A stretch of 5,592 bases of DNA from Gammaproteobacteria bacterium (GTDB lineage Bacteria > Pseudomonadota > Gammaproteobacteria > Chromatiales > Chromatiaceae). The position numbers and the translations under genes are program-made. Shown here piece after piece: positions 1 through 4,975 of the stretch; position 1 is the stretch's first letter, and each line of letters opens with the position of its first letter. Location of the stretch: contig JADWMH010000141.1 in the NCBI GenBank assembly GCA_015767355.1, positions 1-5,592 on the forward strand. The letters run 5' to 3'. Under the pieces are notes generated by a model. The model was not told the DNA's origin and searched no databases. It saw only the letters and a program-made list of their open reading frames with translations.

Positions 1-1032
1 ATACTGGGTGTTAACGGCTTTATCGGCCACCACCTGTCGCGTCGTATCCTCGATACGACTGACTGGGAAGTCTTCGGCATGGATATGCACGCTGACCGGG
101 TGCAGGATCTTGCCAAGCATGAACGCTTCACTTTTTTTGAAGGCGACATCACTATCAACCATGAATGGATTGAATATCACGTCAAGAAGTGTGATGTGAT
201 TCTACCGCTGGTGGCGATTGCCACACCGGCGACCTATGTGACAAATCCGCTGGCGGTGTTCGAACTTGATTTCGAGGCCAATCTGCCGATTGTCCGCTAC
301 TGTGTCCGCTATAAAAAACGGCTGCTGTTTCCCTCGACATCCGAGGTGTACGGCATGTGCAGTGATGAGGAATTTCATCCCAACATGTCAAATCTCGTGC
401 TTGGGCCGATCAATAAACCCCGCTGGATCTACTCCTGTTCCAAGCAGCTGATGGATCGTGTCATCAGCGCCTATGCGCAGCAGGATGGACTCGATTACAC
501 CCTGTTCCGGCCATTCAACTGGGTCGGCTCCGGACTGGACAGCATGCATACGCCGAAAGAGGGGAGCTCCCGCGTCGTCACCCAGTTTCTCGGCCATATT
601 GCCCGCGGAGAGCAGATCAAGCTGGTCGATGGCGGTGCGCAGCGCCGCAGTTTTACCGATGTCAGTGACGGCATTGGCGCGCTGATGAAGATCATCGCCA
701 ATGAGTGCGGCTGTGCATCAGGGAATATCTACAACATCGGTAATCCGGATAATGATCTTTCGGTGCGGGAACTTGCGGAGTTGATGCTGCAAATCGCCCG
801 GGAGTTCCCTGAATATAAACCCGGCGCCGACAAGGTCGAGCTCGTGGATGTCTCTTCGGGATCCTATTACGGTGAGGGCTACCAGGATGTTCAGACGCGG
901 GTTCCCTGGATCGAAAACACCAAAACAGATCTTGAGTGGTCCCCCGGAGTCTCACTGCATGATGCGCTGCGCAATATCTTTGCCGCCTACAGAGATGAAG
1001 TGGCTACCGCCAGGGCTCTGTTGGATGACTGA
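1..1032 (+). CDS. arnA: ArnA-type UDP-glucuronate decarboxylase (NAD-dependent dehydrogenase domain), 5' end outside window
   Basis: Oxidises UDP-glucuronic acid with NAD+ and decarboxylates it to the UDP-4-keto-pentose used for aminoarabinose modification of lipid A; cytoplasmic. The reading frame is open from base 1, so the gene starts upstream; 343 residues are visible before the TGA. It begins in the Rossmann glycine motif GVNGFIG (visible residues 4-10). The STSEVYG segment carries the ArnA catalytic Thr/Ser/Glu (visible 113-115), YSCSK gives the SDR Tyr/Lys pair (144 and 148), and SYYGEGYQDV followed by Arg matches the region of the ArnA active-site arginine. These features separate it from generic epimerases. 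The visible part is almost the whole dehydrogenase domain (about 345 residues in E. coli ArnA). Whether a formyltransferase domain is fused upstream, as in E. coli, or the protein stands alone cannot be seen. An internal ATG at position 79 would remove the NAD motif and is not the start. arnD follows after 55 bases, as in Arn operons. Confidence 0.93.
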   Translation: MLGVNGFIGHHLSRRILDTTDWEVFGMDMHADRVQDLAKHERFTFFEGDITINHEWIEYHVKKCDVILPLVAIATPATYVTNPLAVFELDFEANLPIVRYCVRYKKRLLFPSTSEVYGMCSDEEFHPNMSNLVLGPINKPRWIYSCSKQLMDRVISAYAQQDGLDYTLFRPFNWVGSGLDSMHTPKEGSSRVVTQFLGHIARGEQIKLVDGGAQRRSFTDVSDGIGALMKIIANECGCASGNIYNIGNPDNDLSVRELAELMLQIAREFPEYKPGADKVELVDVSSGSYYGEGYQDVQTRVPWIENTKTDLEWSPGVSLHDALRNIFAAYRDEVATARALLDD

Positions 1033-1087
1033 GCATGGCGAAGCAGTCATGCAATAAACAGATGTCAGAGAGTAGTCGGTAAATCTC

Positions 1088-1978
1088 ATGATGATTGCAC
1101 TGAAAGTCGATGTGGATACCTTTCGCGGCACTCTGGAAGGGGTGCCGTCCCTGCTGCGTCTGTTTGATAGATACCGGGTTCGCGCAACCTTTCTCTTCAG
1201 TCTGGGGCCGGATCACACCGGTCGCGCCCTGCGGCGGATATTTCGTCCCGGCTTTCTGCAGAAGGTGCGCCGCACCTCGGTGGCAAGCCATTACGGCCTC
1301 AAAACCCTGATGTACGGCGTGTTGCTGCCGGGGCCGCATATCGGTCGCAAGGCCGGTGCAGTGATGCGTTCAGTGGCCGATGCGGGGCATGAAGTCGGCA
1401 TCCACTGTTACGATCACATTCGCTGGCAGGACTTTGTGGCCAACAGGGACGAGGCATGGACCAGGCGTGAGATGCTCAGGGCGGTGGAAGCCTTTGAAGA
1501 GGTCTTTGGATATGCCGCCAGGGTGCATGGCGCAGCAGGCTGGCAGCTCAACGCCTCTACTCTGGAACTGGAGCAGGAGTTGGGATTCAGTTACGCCAGC
1601 GATGTGCGTGGTAGATCCCCTTTTTTTCCGCGCTATGGCGGTGTTGACTCAAACTGTCTGCAAATACCGACAACGCTTCCCACACTGGATGAACTGATCG
1701 GTCTTGATGGCGTGACGCAGGAGAACGTGCATGAGAGACTCTATGCCGACAGCCGCAGGCAACTTCCGCATGGACATGTATACACGTTGCATGCGGAGTT
1801 GGAGGGGATGGGGTTGCTGCCGGTGATGGAGCGCCTGCTGCAGATGTGGCAGAGAGAGGATGAACTCTGCGCCATGGAGAATATTTTTCACTCTCTTGAT
1901 CTCTCGCAATTGCCGCGGGAGGATATCGTCCGGGGCGAACTGCCGGGCCGCTCAGGAAAACTTGCCATGCAAGGGTAG
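1088..1978 (+). CDS. arnD: 4-deoxy-4-formamido-L-arabinose-phosphoundecaprenol deformylase ArnD
   Basis: Removes the formyl group from undecaprenyl-phosphate-4-formamido-arabinose, giving the aminoarabinose carrier used by ArnT; acts at the cytoplasmic face of the inner membrane. It is a polysaccharide deacetylase (NodB-fold) enzyme of 296 residues, the same length as E. coli ArnD. Visible motifs are VDVDTFRGTLEGVP (metal and catalytic aspartates D8 and D10), HEVGIHCYDH with the metal-binding HxxxH (H106, H110), AAGW (149-152), QIPTTLPT with DELIG (192-205), the histidine motif TLHAELEG (H235), and VRGELPGR near the end. ATG at 1088 and 1091 are adjacent and either could start; 1088 gives the family length. 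No strong Shine-Dalgarno is seen, only a GAGAG-like stretch near 1068-1072. It lies 55 bases after the ArnA-type gene on the same strand and is probably cotranscribed. Other Arn genes (B, C, T) must be upstream or elsewhere, because nothing of the pathway follows. Confidence 0.95.
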   Translation: MMIALKVDVDTFRGTLEGVPSLLRLFDRYRVRATFLFSLGPDHTGRALRRIFRPGFLQKVRRTSVASHYGLKTLMYGVLLPGPHIGRKAGAVMRSVADAGHEVGIHCYDHIRWQDFVANRDEAWTRREMLRAVEAFEEVFGYAARVHGAAGWQLNASTLELEQELGFSYASDVRGRSPFFPRYGGVDSNCLQIPTTLPTLDELIGLDGVTQENVHERLYADSRRQLPHGHVYTLHAELEGMGLLPVMERLLQMWQREDELCAMENIFHSLDLSQLPREDIVRGELPGRSGKLAMQG

Positions 1979-2166
1979 AAAAGTTTGCAGTCGTCAGTAT
2001 GCAGTATGCAGTAACAACGTGACTTCCCAATAATCCCGTGTGAATGCTGTCATTGCGAGGGAGCCTAAGCGACCGCGGCAATCTTTCTACGCATCAAATC
2101 AAAGGTGGTAAAAATTTGCAGTTTGCAATCATCTGTATAGACTTTTGCCAACTGCCGACTTTGTTT
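1979..2166. repeat. Convergent spacer made of GCAGT-type repeats around a half palindrome
   Basis: This 188-bp gap lies between the stop codons of arnD (+) and the DUF336 gene (-) and shows no credible gene. It starts with a tandem run of period 7 (agtatgc, about 2.6 copies, 1996-2013) inside a GCAGT-rich stretch from 1981. A related stretch, aatttgcagtttgca, lies at 2113-2127. The right end (ctgccgacttt, about 2152-2162) resembles the reverse complement of the left end (aaagtttgcagtcgtcag, about 1980-1997), so the outer parts form a loose inverted pair around the half-MITE at 2017-2084. No intrinsic terminator with a T-run is visible, although both flanking genes should end transcription here. 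Confidence 0.6.
2017..2084 (+). mobile_element. Half copy (left arm) of a MITE-like palindromic element
   Basis: These 68 bases match 3927-3994 with three differences (2021, 2027 and 2048). They contain the outer terminal repeat (gtgacttcccaataatcccg) and the first inner arm starting gtcattgcgagg. Similarity stops at the ATCT that marks the tip of the hairpin in the intact copy, and the matching right half is missing. It is non-coding. It is best read as a decayed or half-size member of the same dispersed family; the direction of loss or gain cannot be decided from two copies. Confidence 0.75.
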
Positions 2167-2661
2167 TCACATCCCCATCTCGAGATCGTCAACAACTGCA
2201 TCCAGTCCGGCCTGGGCGCAGGCTTCATCGGTTTCACCGGATGGTGCGCCGCTGACGCCCACACCCCCAAGCATGCTTCCACCAGCCTGGATTGGGAGCC
2301 CGCCCGCGCCCATGTACAGTTCTGGCGTATTGGTGCCAAGTGATGTTTTTGCACGGTCTTCGAGGGAGGAAGTGGCGGCATTGAAGTTGGCGGCGGTGTA
2401 GGCTTTTCTCTGGCTGACGGGCAGTGTGATCGGCGGCGCCAGTGTGTCGCGCAATACCGCCTGTGCGATGCCGTTGCGATCAACGACTGTAACGCCGGCT
2501 GAGATTCCCTGCTTTCGGCAGGCGTCAATGGCGGCCTGTGCAATGGTTTGCGCTGTCTCCATGGTGATGCGCTGTATCGGGGTTATCATGGGGGCTTCAT
2601 CTTCAGCCATCAATGGTGAGGTTGTAACAACAAACAGTATTGCGATCAGGGATGCTTTCAT
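2167..2661 (-). CDS. Secreted GlcG/HbpS-family (DUF336) protein
   Basis: The 164-residue product belongs to the DUF336 family (GlcG, HbpS, PduO C-terminal domain). Members bind small ligands, haem in the case of HbpS, and many have no settled function. It has an N-terminal Sec-type signal (Lys2, hydrophobic SLIAILFVV, likely cleavage after Ala19 in LMA-ED), so a periplasmic location is inferred. The domain runs from about residue 31: ITMETAQTIAQAAIDACRK helix, VTVVDRNG strand and turn (57-64), SQRKAYTAANF (83-93), and the glycine-rich GGVGVSGAPSGETDEACAQAG (132-152). The start at 2661 is chosen because the signal peptide begins there and GAGGAA lies 6 bases upstream; an in-frame ATG at 2826 would overlap hisF and add a non-signal extension. 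It is convergent with arnD and divergent from hisF, so it is a single-gene unit. A partner or substrate cannot be named. Confidence 0.88.
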   Translation of the reverse strand: MKASLIAILFVVTTSPLMAEDEAPMITPIQRITMETAQTIAQAAIDACRKQGISAGVTVVDRNGIAQAVLRDTLAPPITLPVSQRKAYTAANFNAATSSLEDRAKTSLGTNTPELYMGAGGLPIQAGGSMLGGVGVSGAPSGETDEACAQAGLDAVVDDLEMGM

Positions 2662-2667
2662 GGGTGA

Positions 2668-2673
2668 TTCCTC
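2668..2673 (-). promoter_or_regulatory. Ribosome binding site of the DUF336 gene
   Basis: Read on the minus strand this is GAGGAA, with six bases to the ATG at 2661. It is the strongest Shine-Dalgarno in this spacer and decides the start in favour of the signal-peptide methionine over the longer in-frame option at 2826. Confidence 0.8.
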
Positions 2674-2758
2674 AGTTGTACTAATGCTTGTAGACACTAT
2701 ACGGTTAAGCTTATACACTTTATGCGCAAATTCAAACATAATTATCCGGAATGAACTG
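2674..2758. promoter_or_regulatory. Divergent promoter region of the DUF336 gene and hisF
   Basis: This AT-rich gap is the only place for promoters of both divergent genes. On the minus strand TATAGT (2701 down to 2696) matches the -10 consensus at five of six positions and would give a leader of roughly 28 bases, but no good -35 is spaced correctly. On the plus strand TTGTAG (2688-2693) and TATACA (2712-2717), 18 bases apart, or TTGTAC (2676-2681) and TATACG (2698-2703), 16 apart, are weak candidates for hisF. The two directions would overlap. A GGA at 2748-2750 serves as a modest Shine-Dalgarno for hisF. No histidine leader peptide or attenuator is visible. Confidence 0.4.
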
Positions 2759-3532
2759 ATGGGTCTTGCAAAACGAATCATTCCCTGTCTCGATGTGGAT
2801 GCCGGGCGGGTGGTCAAGGGTGTCAAGTTTGTTGATATTCGTGATGCAGGTGATCCTGTCGAGGTGGCGCGCCGTTACAATGAAGAGGGAGCTGACGAGA
2901 TCACTTTTCTCGATATTACCGCCAGTTCGGATGACCGCGAGACCATCGTGCATGTGGTCGAGGATGTCGCGAGCGAGGTCTTTATCCCGCTGACAGTGGG
3001 CGGCGGCATCCGTGTGGTCGACGATATTCGCCGCATGCTCAATGCCGGTGCGGATAAAGTTGCGATCAACACGGCGGCGGTATTCAATCCGGAATTTGTC
3101 AGGGAGGCGGCCGAGAGCTTCGGTTCACAATGCATCGTGGTCGCCATCGACGCCAAGAGGGTCTCCGCCGATGATGAGCCGCTTCGCTGGGAGATTTTCA
3201 CCCATGGCGGTCGCAAACCGACAGGCATCGATGTGATCGAATGGGCAAAAAAGATGGCGGATTTCGGCGCCGGAGAGATTCTGCTCACCAGTATGGATCG
3301 TGACGGCACAAAGATCGGTTTCGATAATGATTTGACGCTGGCAATCTCCACTGCTGTGCCGATACCGGTGATTGCATCCGGAGGCGTCGGTGATCTGCAG
3401 CATCTGGTCGAAGGCGTCACCAAAGGCGGCGCCGATGCGGTCCTGGCTGCGTCGATTTTTCACTTTGCCGAATACAGTATCGGAGAAGCCAAGCAGTACA
3501 TGGCCGATGCCGGTATCGAGATGCGCCTGTGA
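2759..3532 (+). CDS. hisF: Imidazole glycerol phosphate synthase cyclase subunit HisF
   Basis: With the glutaminase HisH, HisF converts PRFAR and ammonia to imidazole glycerol phosphate and AICAR, linking histidine and purine synthesis; cytoplasmic. The 257-residue product has the normal family length and (beta/alpha)8-barrel motifs: AKRIIPCLDVD with catalytic Asp12, VVKGVKFVDIRDAGDPVE (18-35), the phosphate-binding TVGGGIR (79-85), GADKVAINTAA (97-107), VVAIDAKR with catalytic Asp131, THGGRKPTGIDV (148-159), EILLTSMDRDGTK (173-185), and the second phosphate site VIASGGVG (204-211) with GADAVLAASIFH (224-235). The frame stays open upstream to 2426, but that part lies antisense to the DUF336 gene; ATG 2759 matches the family N-terminus and has GGA eight bases before it. 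It overlaps hisE by four bases. hisH and hisA, its usual upstream neighbours, are absent here. Confidence 0.97.
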   Translation: MGLAKRIIPCLDVDAGRVVKGVKFVDIRDAGDPVEVARRYNEEGADEITFLDITASSDDRETIVHVVEDVASEVFIPLTVGGGIRVVDDIRRMLNAGADKVAINTAAVFNPEFVREAAESFGSQCIVVAIDAKRVSADDEPLRWEIFTHGGRKPTGIDVIEWAKKMADFGAGEILLTSMDRDGTKIGFDNDLTLAISTAVPIPVIASGGVGDLQHLVEGVTKGGADAVLAASIFHFAEYSIGEAKQYMADAGIEMRL

Positions 3533-3846
3533 GCAGTGTACTGGAACAACTCGAAGCAGTGCTGGAACAGCGCAAGAGCGCCGCTGCGGACTCATCCTAT
3601 GTCGCCTCGCTGCATGCAAAAGGATTGGATGCGATTCTCAAGAAAATCGGTGAAGAGGCGACTGAAACGGTACTGGCGGCAAAAGATGGTGATGCTGAAC
3701 ACATCATCTACGAAACGGCCGACTTGTGGTTTCACTCCATGGTGATGCTGTCGCACATGGGAATCAGCCACCAGCAGGTGCTGGATGAGTTGCAGCGGCG
3801 CTTTGGACTCTCGGGACTGGAAGAGAAGGCGCAGCGAAGCAGGTAA
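3529..3846 (+). CDS. hisE: Phosphoribosyl-ATP pyrophosphatase HisE
   Basis: Hydrolyses phosphoribosyl-ATP to phosphoribosyl-AMP and pyrophosphate, the second step of histidine synthesis; cytoplasmic. The 105-residue, all-helical MazG-like product shows SSYVASLHAKGLDAILKKIG (22-41), the acidic metal-binding motif EEATE (42-46) and the second half of the site, ETAD (62-65), followed by LWFHSMVML. The length is that of stand-alone HisE, not of the HisIE fusion. It starts at GTG 3529 inside the hisF stop (GTGA overlap), which implies translational coupling; only a weak GAG lies eight bases upstream. The gene for the next step, hisI, often sits between hisF and hisE but has no room here. The product ends at TAA 3844-3846, and a repeat hairpin begins within ten bases. 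Confidence 0.95.
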   Translation: MSSVLEQLEAVLEQRKSAAADSSYVASLHAKGLDAILKKIGEEATETVLAAKDGDAEHIIYETADLWFHSMVMLSHMGISHQQVLDELQRRFGLSGLEEKAQRSR

Positions 3847-3854
3847 ACAAGAAT

Positions 3855-3925
3855 TTACCACGGAACACACTGACCACACGGAAGCCATCTTGTTTTTTCG
3901 TCTCTTCAGTGTGTTCCGCGGTTAA
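3855..3925. repeat. Imperfect 19-bp inverted repeat of the ACGGAACACAC type
   Basis: The left arm at 3855-3873 (accacggaacacactga core) pairs with the right arm at about 3906-3924 (tcagtgtgttccgcggt core) with two mismatches, around a loop of some 32 bases that contains a second ccacacgg unit and a T-run (3891-3898). The T-run is in the loop, and the 3' arm is followed by AAAA, so this is not a classic intrinsic terminator. It starts eight bases after the hisE stop and could stabilise or process the 3' end of the his transcript. It resembles short dispersed intergenic palindromes seen in other bacteria, from memory and unverified. Confidence 0.75.
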
Positions 3926-3928
3926 AAC

Positions 3929-4085
3929 GTAACTTCTCAATAATCCCGTGTGAATGCCGTCATTGCGAGGGAGCCTAAGCGACCGCGGCAATCTCTAAAC
4001 CAGATTGCCGCGTCGCCTCCGGCTCCTCGCAATGACATCTGTTTTAACAGAATATATTGAATGCACGGAGTTGTTGAGAAGTGAC
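3929..4085. mobile_element. Intact MITE-like palindromic element, about 157 bp
   Basis: The outer terminal inverted repeats are 3929-3950 (gtaacttctcaataatcccg) and 4064-4085; in reverse complement they agree at 18 of 22 positions. Nested inside is a near-perfect hairpin: left arm 3959-3994 starting gtcattgcgagg, right arm 4002-4036 ending cctcgcaatgac, loop of seven bases. The arms differ by two one-base indels and a few substitutions near the middle. The stretch 4037-4063 on the right side has no counterpart on the left and holds a small palindrome (ctgttttaacag). There is no ORF, so any movement would need a transposase acting in trans. No clear target-site duplication is seen next to the proposed ends. 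A half copy lies at 2017-2084. Confidence 0.75.
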
Positions 4086-4109
4086 CTGCTCTTTAATTCT
4101 CTGCCTGAT

Positions 4110-4137
4110 TTCGCACAATCAACAAGTCGGTTATAAT
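4110..4137 (+). promoter_or_regulatory. Predicted sigma-70 promoter for tatABC
   Basis: TATAAT at 4132-4137 is a full -10 consensus. TTCGCA at 4110-4115 matches the -35 at four of six positions with a spacer of 16. Transcription would start near 4144, leaving a leader of about 37 bases before the tatA ATG. It lies 24 bases beyond the end of the MITE-like element, so tatA need not depend on read-through from hisFE. Confidence 0.65.
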
Positions 4138-4180
4138 ACAGCTATAGTTTTTTTACTCTCAATACAAAGAGGTATGTTCA

Positions 4181-4417
4181 ATGGGTATTAGTCCCTGGCA
4201 ATTATTAATTGTACTGGCAATCGTATTGCTGCTGTTCGGCACCAAGCGTCTGAAAAACATCGGCGGAGATGTTGGCGATGCTATCAAGGGCTTCAAGAAG
4301 GCGATGAAAGAGGGTGAGGCTGAAGATCCTGCCAAGCTTGAGAAAGCAGACGAGGAGAAGGTAAAGGATGACAGCATCATCGAAGGCGAGTCTACCCGCG
4401 AAAAAGACAAAGTCTGA
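4181..4417 (+). CDS. tatA: Twin-arginine translocase subunit TatA
   Basis: The pore-forming or membrane-weakening subunit of the Tat system, which exports folded proteins with twin-arginine signals across the inner membrane. The 78-residue product has the standard layout: a short periplasmic N-terminus, one membrane helix (about residues 5-19, WQLLIVLAIVLLLFG), the hinge FGTKRL (18-23), an amphipathic helix (KNIGGDVGDAIKGFKKAMKEG, about 24-44), and an acidic, charged C-terminal tail without structure. Gln7 corresponds to the polar Q8 of E. coli TatA, and the FGTK motif separates it from TatB. ATG 4181 is chosen because AAGAGG lies eight bases upstream; ATG 4174 is out of frame. tatB follows after 47 bases. 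Confidence 0.96.
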   Translation: MGISPWQLLIVLAIVLLLFGTKRLKNIGGDVGDAIKGFKKAMKEGEAEDPAKLEKADEEKVKDDSIIEGESTREKDKV

Positions 4418-4464
4418 TTGACCCGAATTGTCCACATATTTATGCAATCTTCGGATTATGACTG

Positions 4465-4812
4465 ATGTTTGATATCGGCTTTTGGGAGTTGTCGGTCCTT
4501 GGCGTCGTCGCCCTGCTGGTGATTGGCCCGGAGCGGCTGCCAGGAGTGGCGCGCACGGTCGGCGCATGGGTTGGCCGCGGTAAACGCTTTGTCTCCTCCG
4601 TGAAGGCGGACATCGATCAGGAACTGCGGGCAGACGAGCTCAAACGCATTCTTGAGAAGCAGAAATCGCTGAATCCATTGCATGAAATTATGGAAGAGAC
4701 CAGCGAGAGCCTGAAAGATGTTGGCAGGGAAACCACGAAAACTCTCAACGATGCGAAACAGGAACACGAAACAGCCTCATCCCACTCTGAGTCAGAATCT
4801 AAGTCCTCTTAA
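4465..4812 (+). CDS. tatB: Twin-arginine translocase subunit TatB
   Basis: Forms the TatBC receptor complex that binds twin-arginine signal peptides, then hands substrate to TatA. The N-terminus MFDIGFWEL carries the conserved membrane-embedded glutamate (E8) typical of TatB; the membrane helix runs to about residue 21 and ends in the TatB hallmark GPERLPG (21-27). An amphipathic helix follows (VARTVGAWVGRGKRF), then a charged helical stretch (about 43-97) and a Ser/Glu-rich tail. At 115 residues it is shorter than E. coli TatB (171), within the variation of the tail. The Shine-Dalgarno is weak (GGA, nine bases upstream). It shares the tatA transcript; the following tatC is unusually distant (163 bases). 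Confidence 0.95.
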   Translation: MFDIGFWELSVLGVVALLVIGPERLPGVARTVGAWVGRGKRFVSSVKADIDQELRADELKRILEKQKSLNPLHEIMEETSESLKDVGRETTKTLNDAKQEHETASSHSESESKSS

Positions 4813-4831
4813 AGATCTAAAATTACAATAA

Positions 4832-4893
4832 CTCTCGCAAAGACGCAAAGATCGCCAGGAAAAACCTTTGCGTTCTTTGCGTCTTTGCGAGAG
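4832..4893. repeat. Perfect 19-bp inverted repeat (CGCAAAGACGCAAAG family) between tatB and tatC
   Basis: The left arm 4832-4850 (ctctcgcaaagacgcaaag) is the exact reverse complement of the right arm 4875-4893, separated by 24 bases. The unit CTTTGCG recurs, twice in the left arm as CGCAAAG and three times from 4866 onward, so alternative hairpins can form (for example 4844-4850 with 4866-4872). No T-run follows the stem, which argues against an intrinsic terminator. It starts 19 bases after the tatB stop. The rest of the tatB-tatC gap (4894-4975) shows nothing recognisable: neither a promoter nor a strong ribosome binding site. Confidence 0.85.
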
Positions 4894-4975
4894 ACTACGA
4901 CGTTTTCATACATCATGAGTCTGAGACCTGCTCTCACTCCGCTTACCCCACACTAACCCGGCATTTTAAGCCCCC

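Noticed and set aside
1996..2013. CRISPR array
   Set aside because: The unit is 7 bases, repeated without spacers, and no cas gene is present.
1587..2081. 164-residue minus-strand frame across the arnD end and the repeat
   Set aside because: Begins in the half-MITE and runs antisense to arnD; a similar start sequence occurs at 3991 because the repeat itself encodes it, so it is a repeat artefact.
2426..2758. Upstream extension of the HisF frame
   Set aside because: It lies antisense to the DUF336 gene and adds 111 residues that no HisF has; ATG 2759 gives the family N-terminus.
2659..2826. N-terminal extension of the DUF336 protein to an ATG at 2826
   Set aside because: It would overlap the hisF start, lacks a signal or family similarity, and hides the signal peptide and the good GAGGAA site before 2661.
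2875..3423. 182-residue open frame on the minus strand inside hisF
   Set aside because: Antisense shadow of a strongly conserved gene; serine- and threonine-rich composition and no recognisable domain.
3855..3925. Rho-independent terminator of hisE
   Set aside because: The stem is good, but the T-run is in the loop and the 3' arm is followed by A residues.
4174..4180. Earlier tatA start at ATG 4174
   Set aside because: Out of frame with TatA and too close to the AAGAGG site.
4832..4893. Intrinsic terminator between tatB and tatC
   Set aside because: No T-run after the stem, and stopping there would cut off tatC, for which no promoter is evident in 4894-4975.
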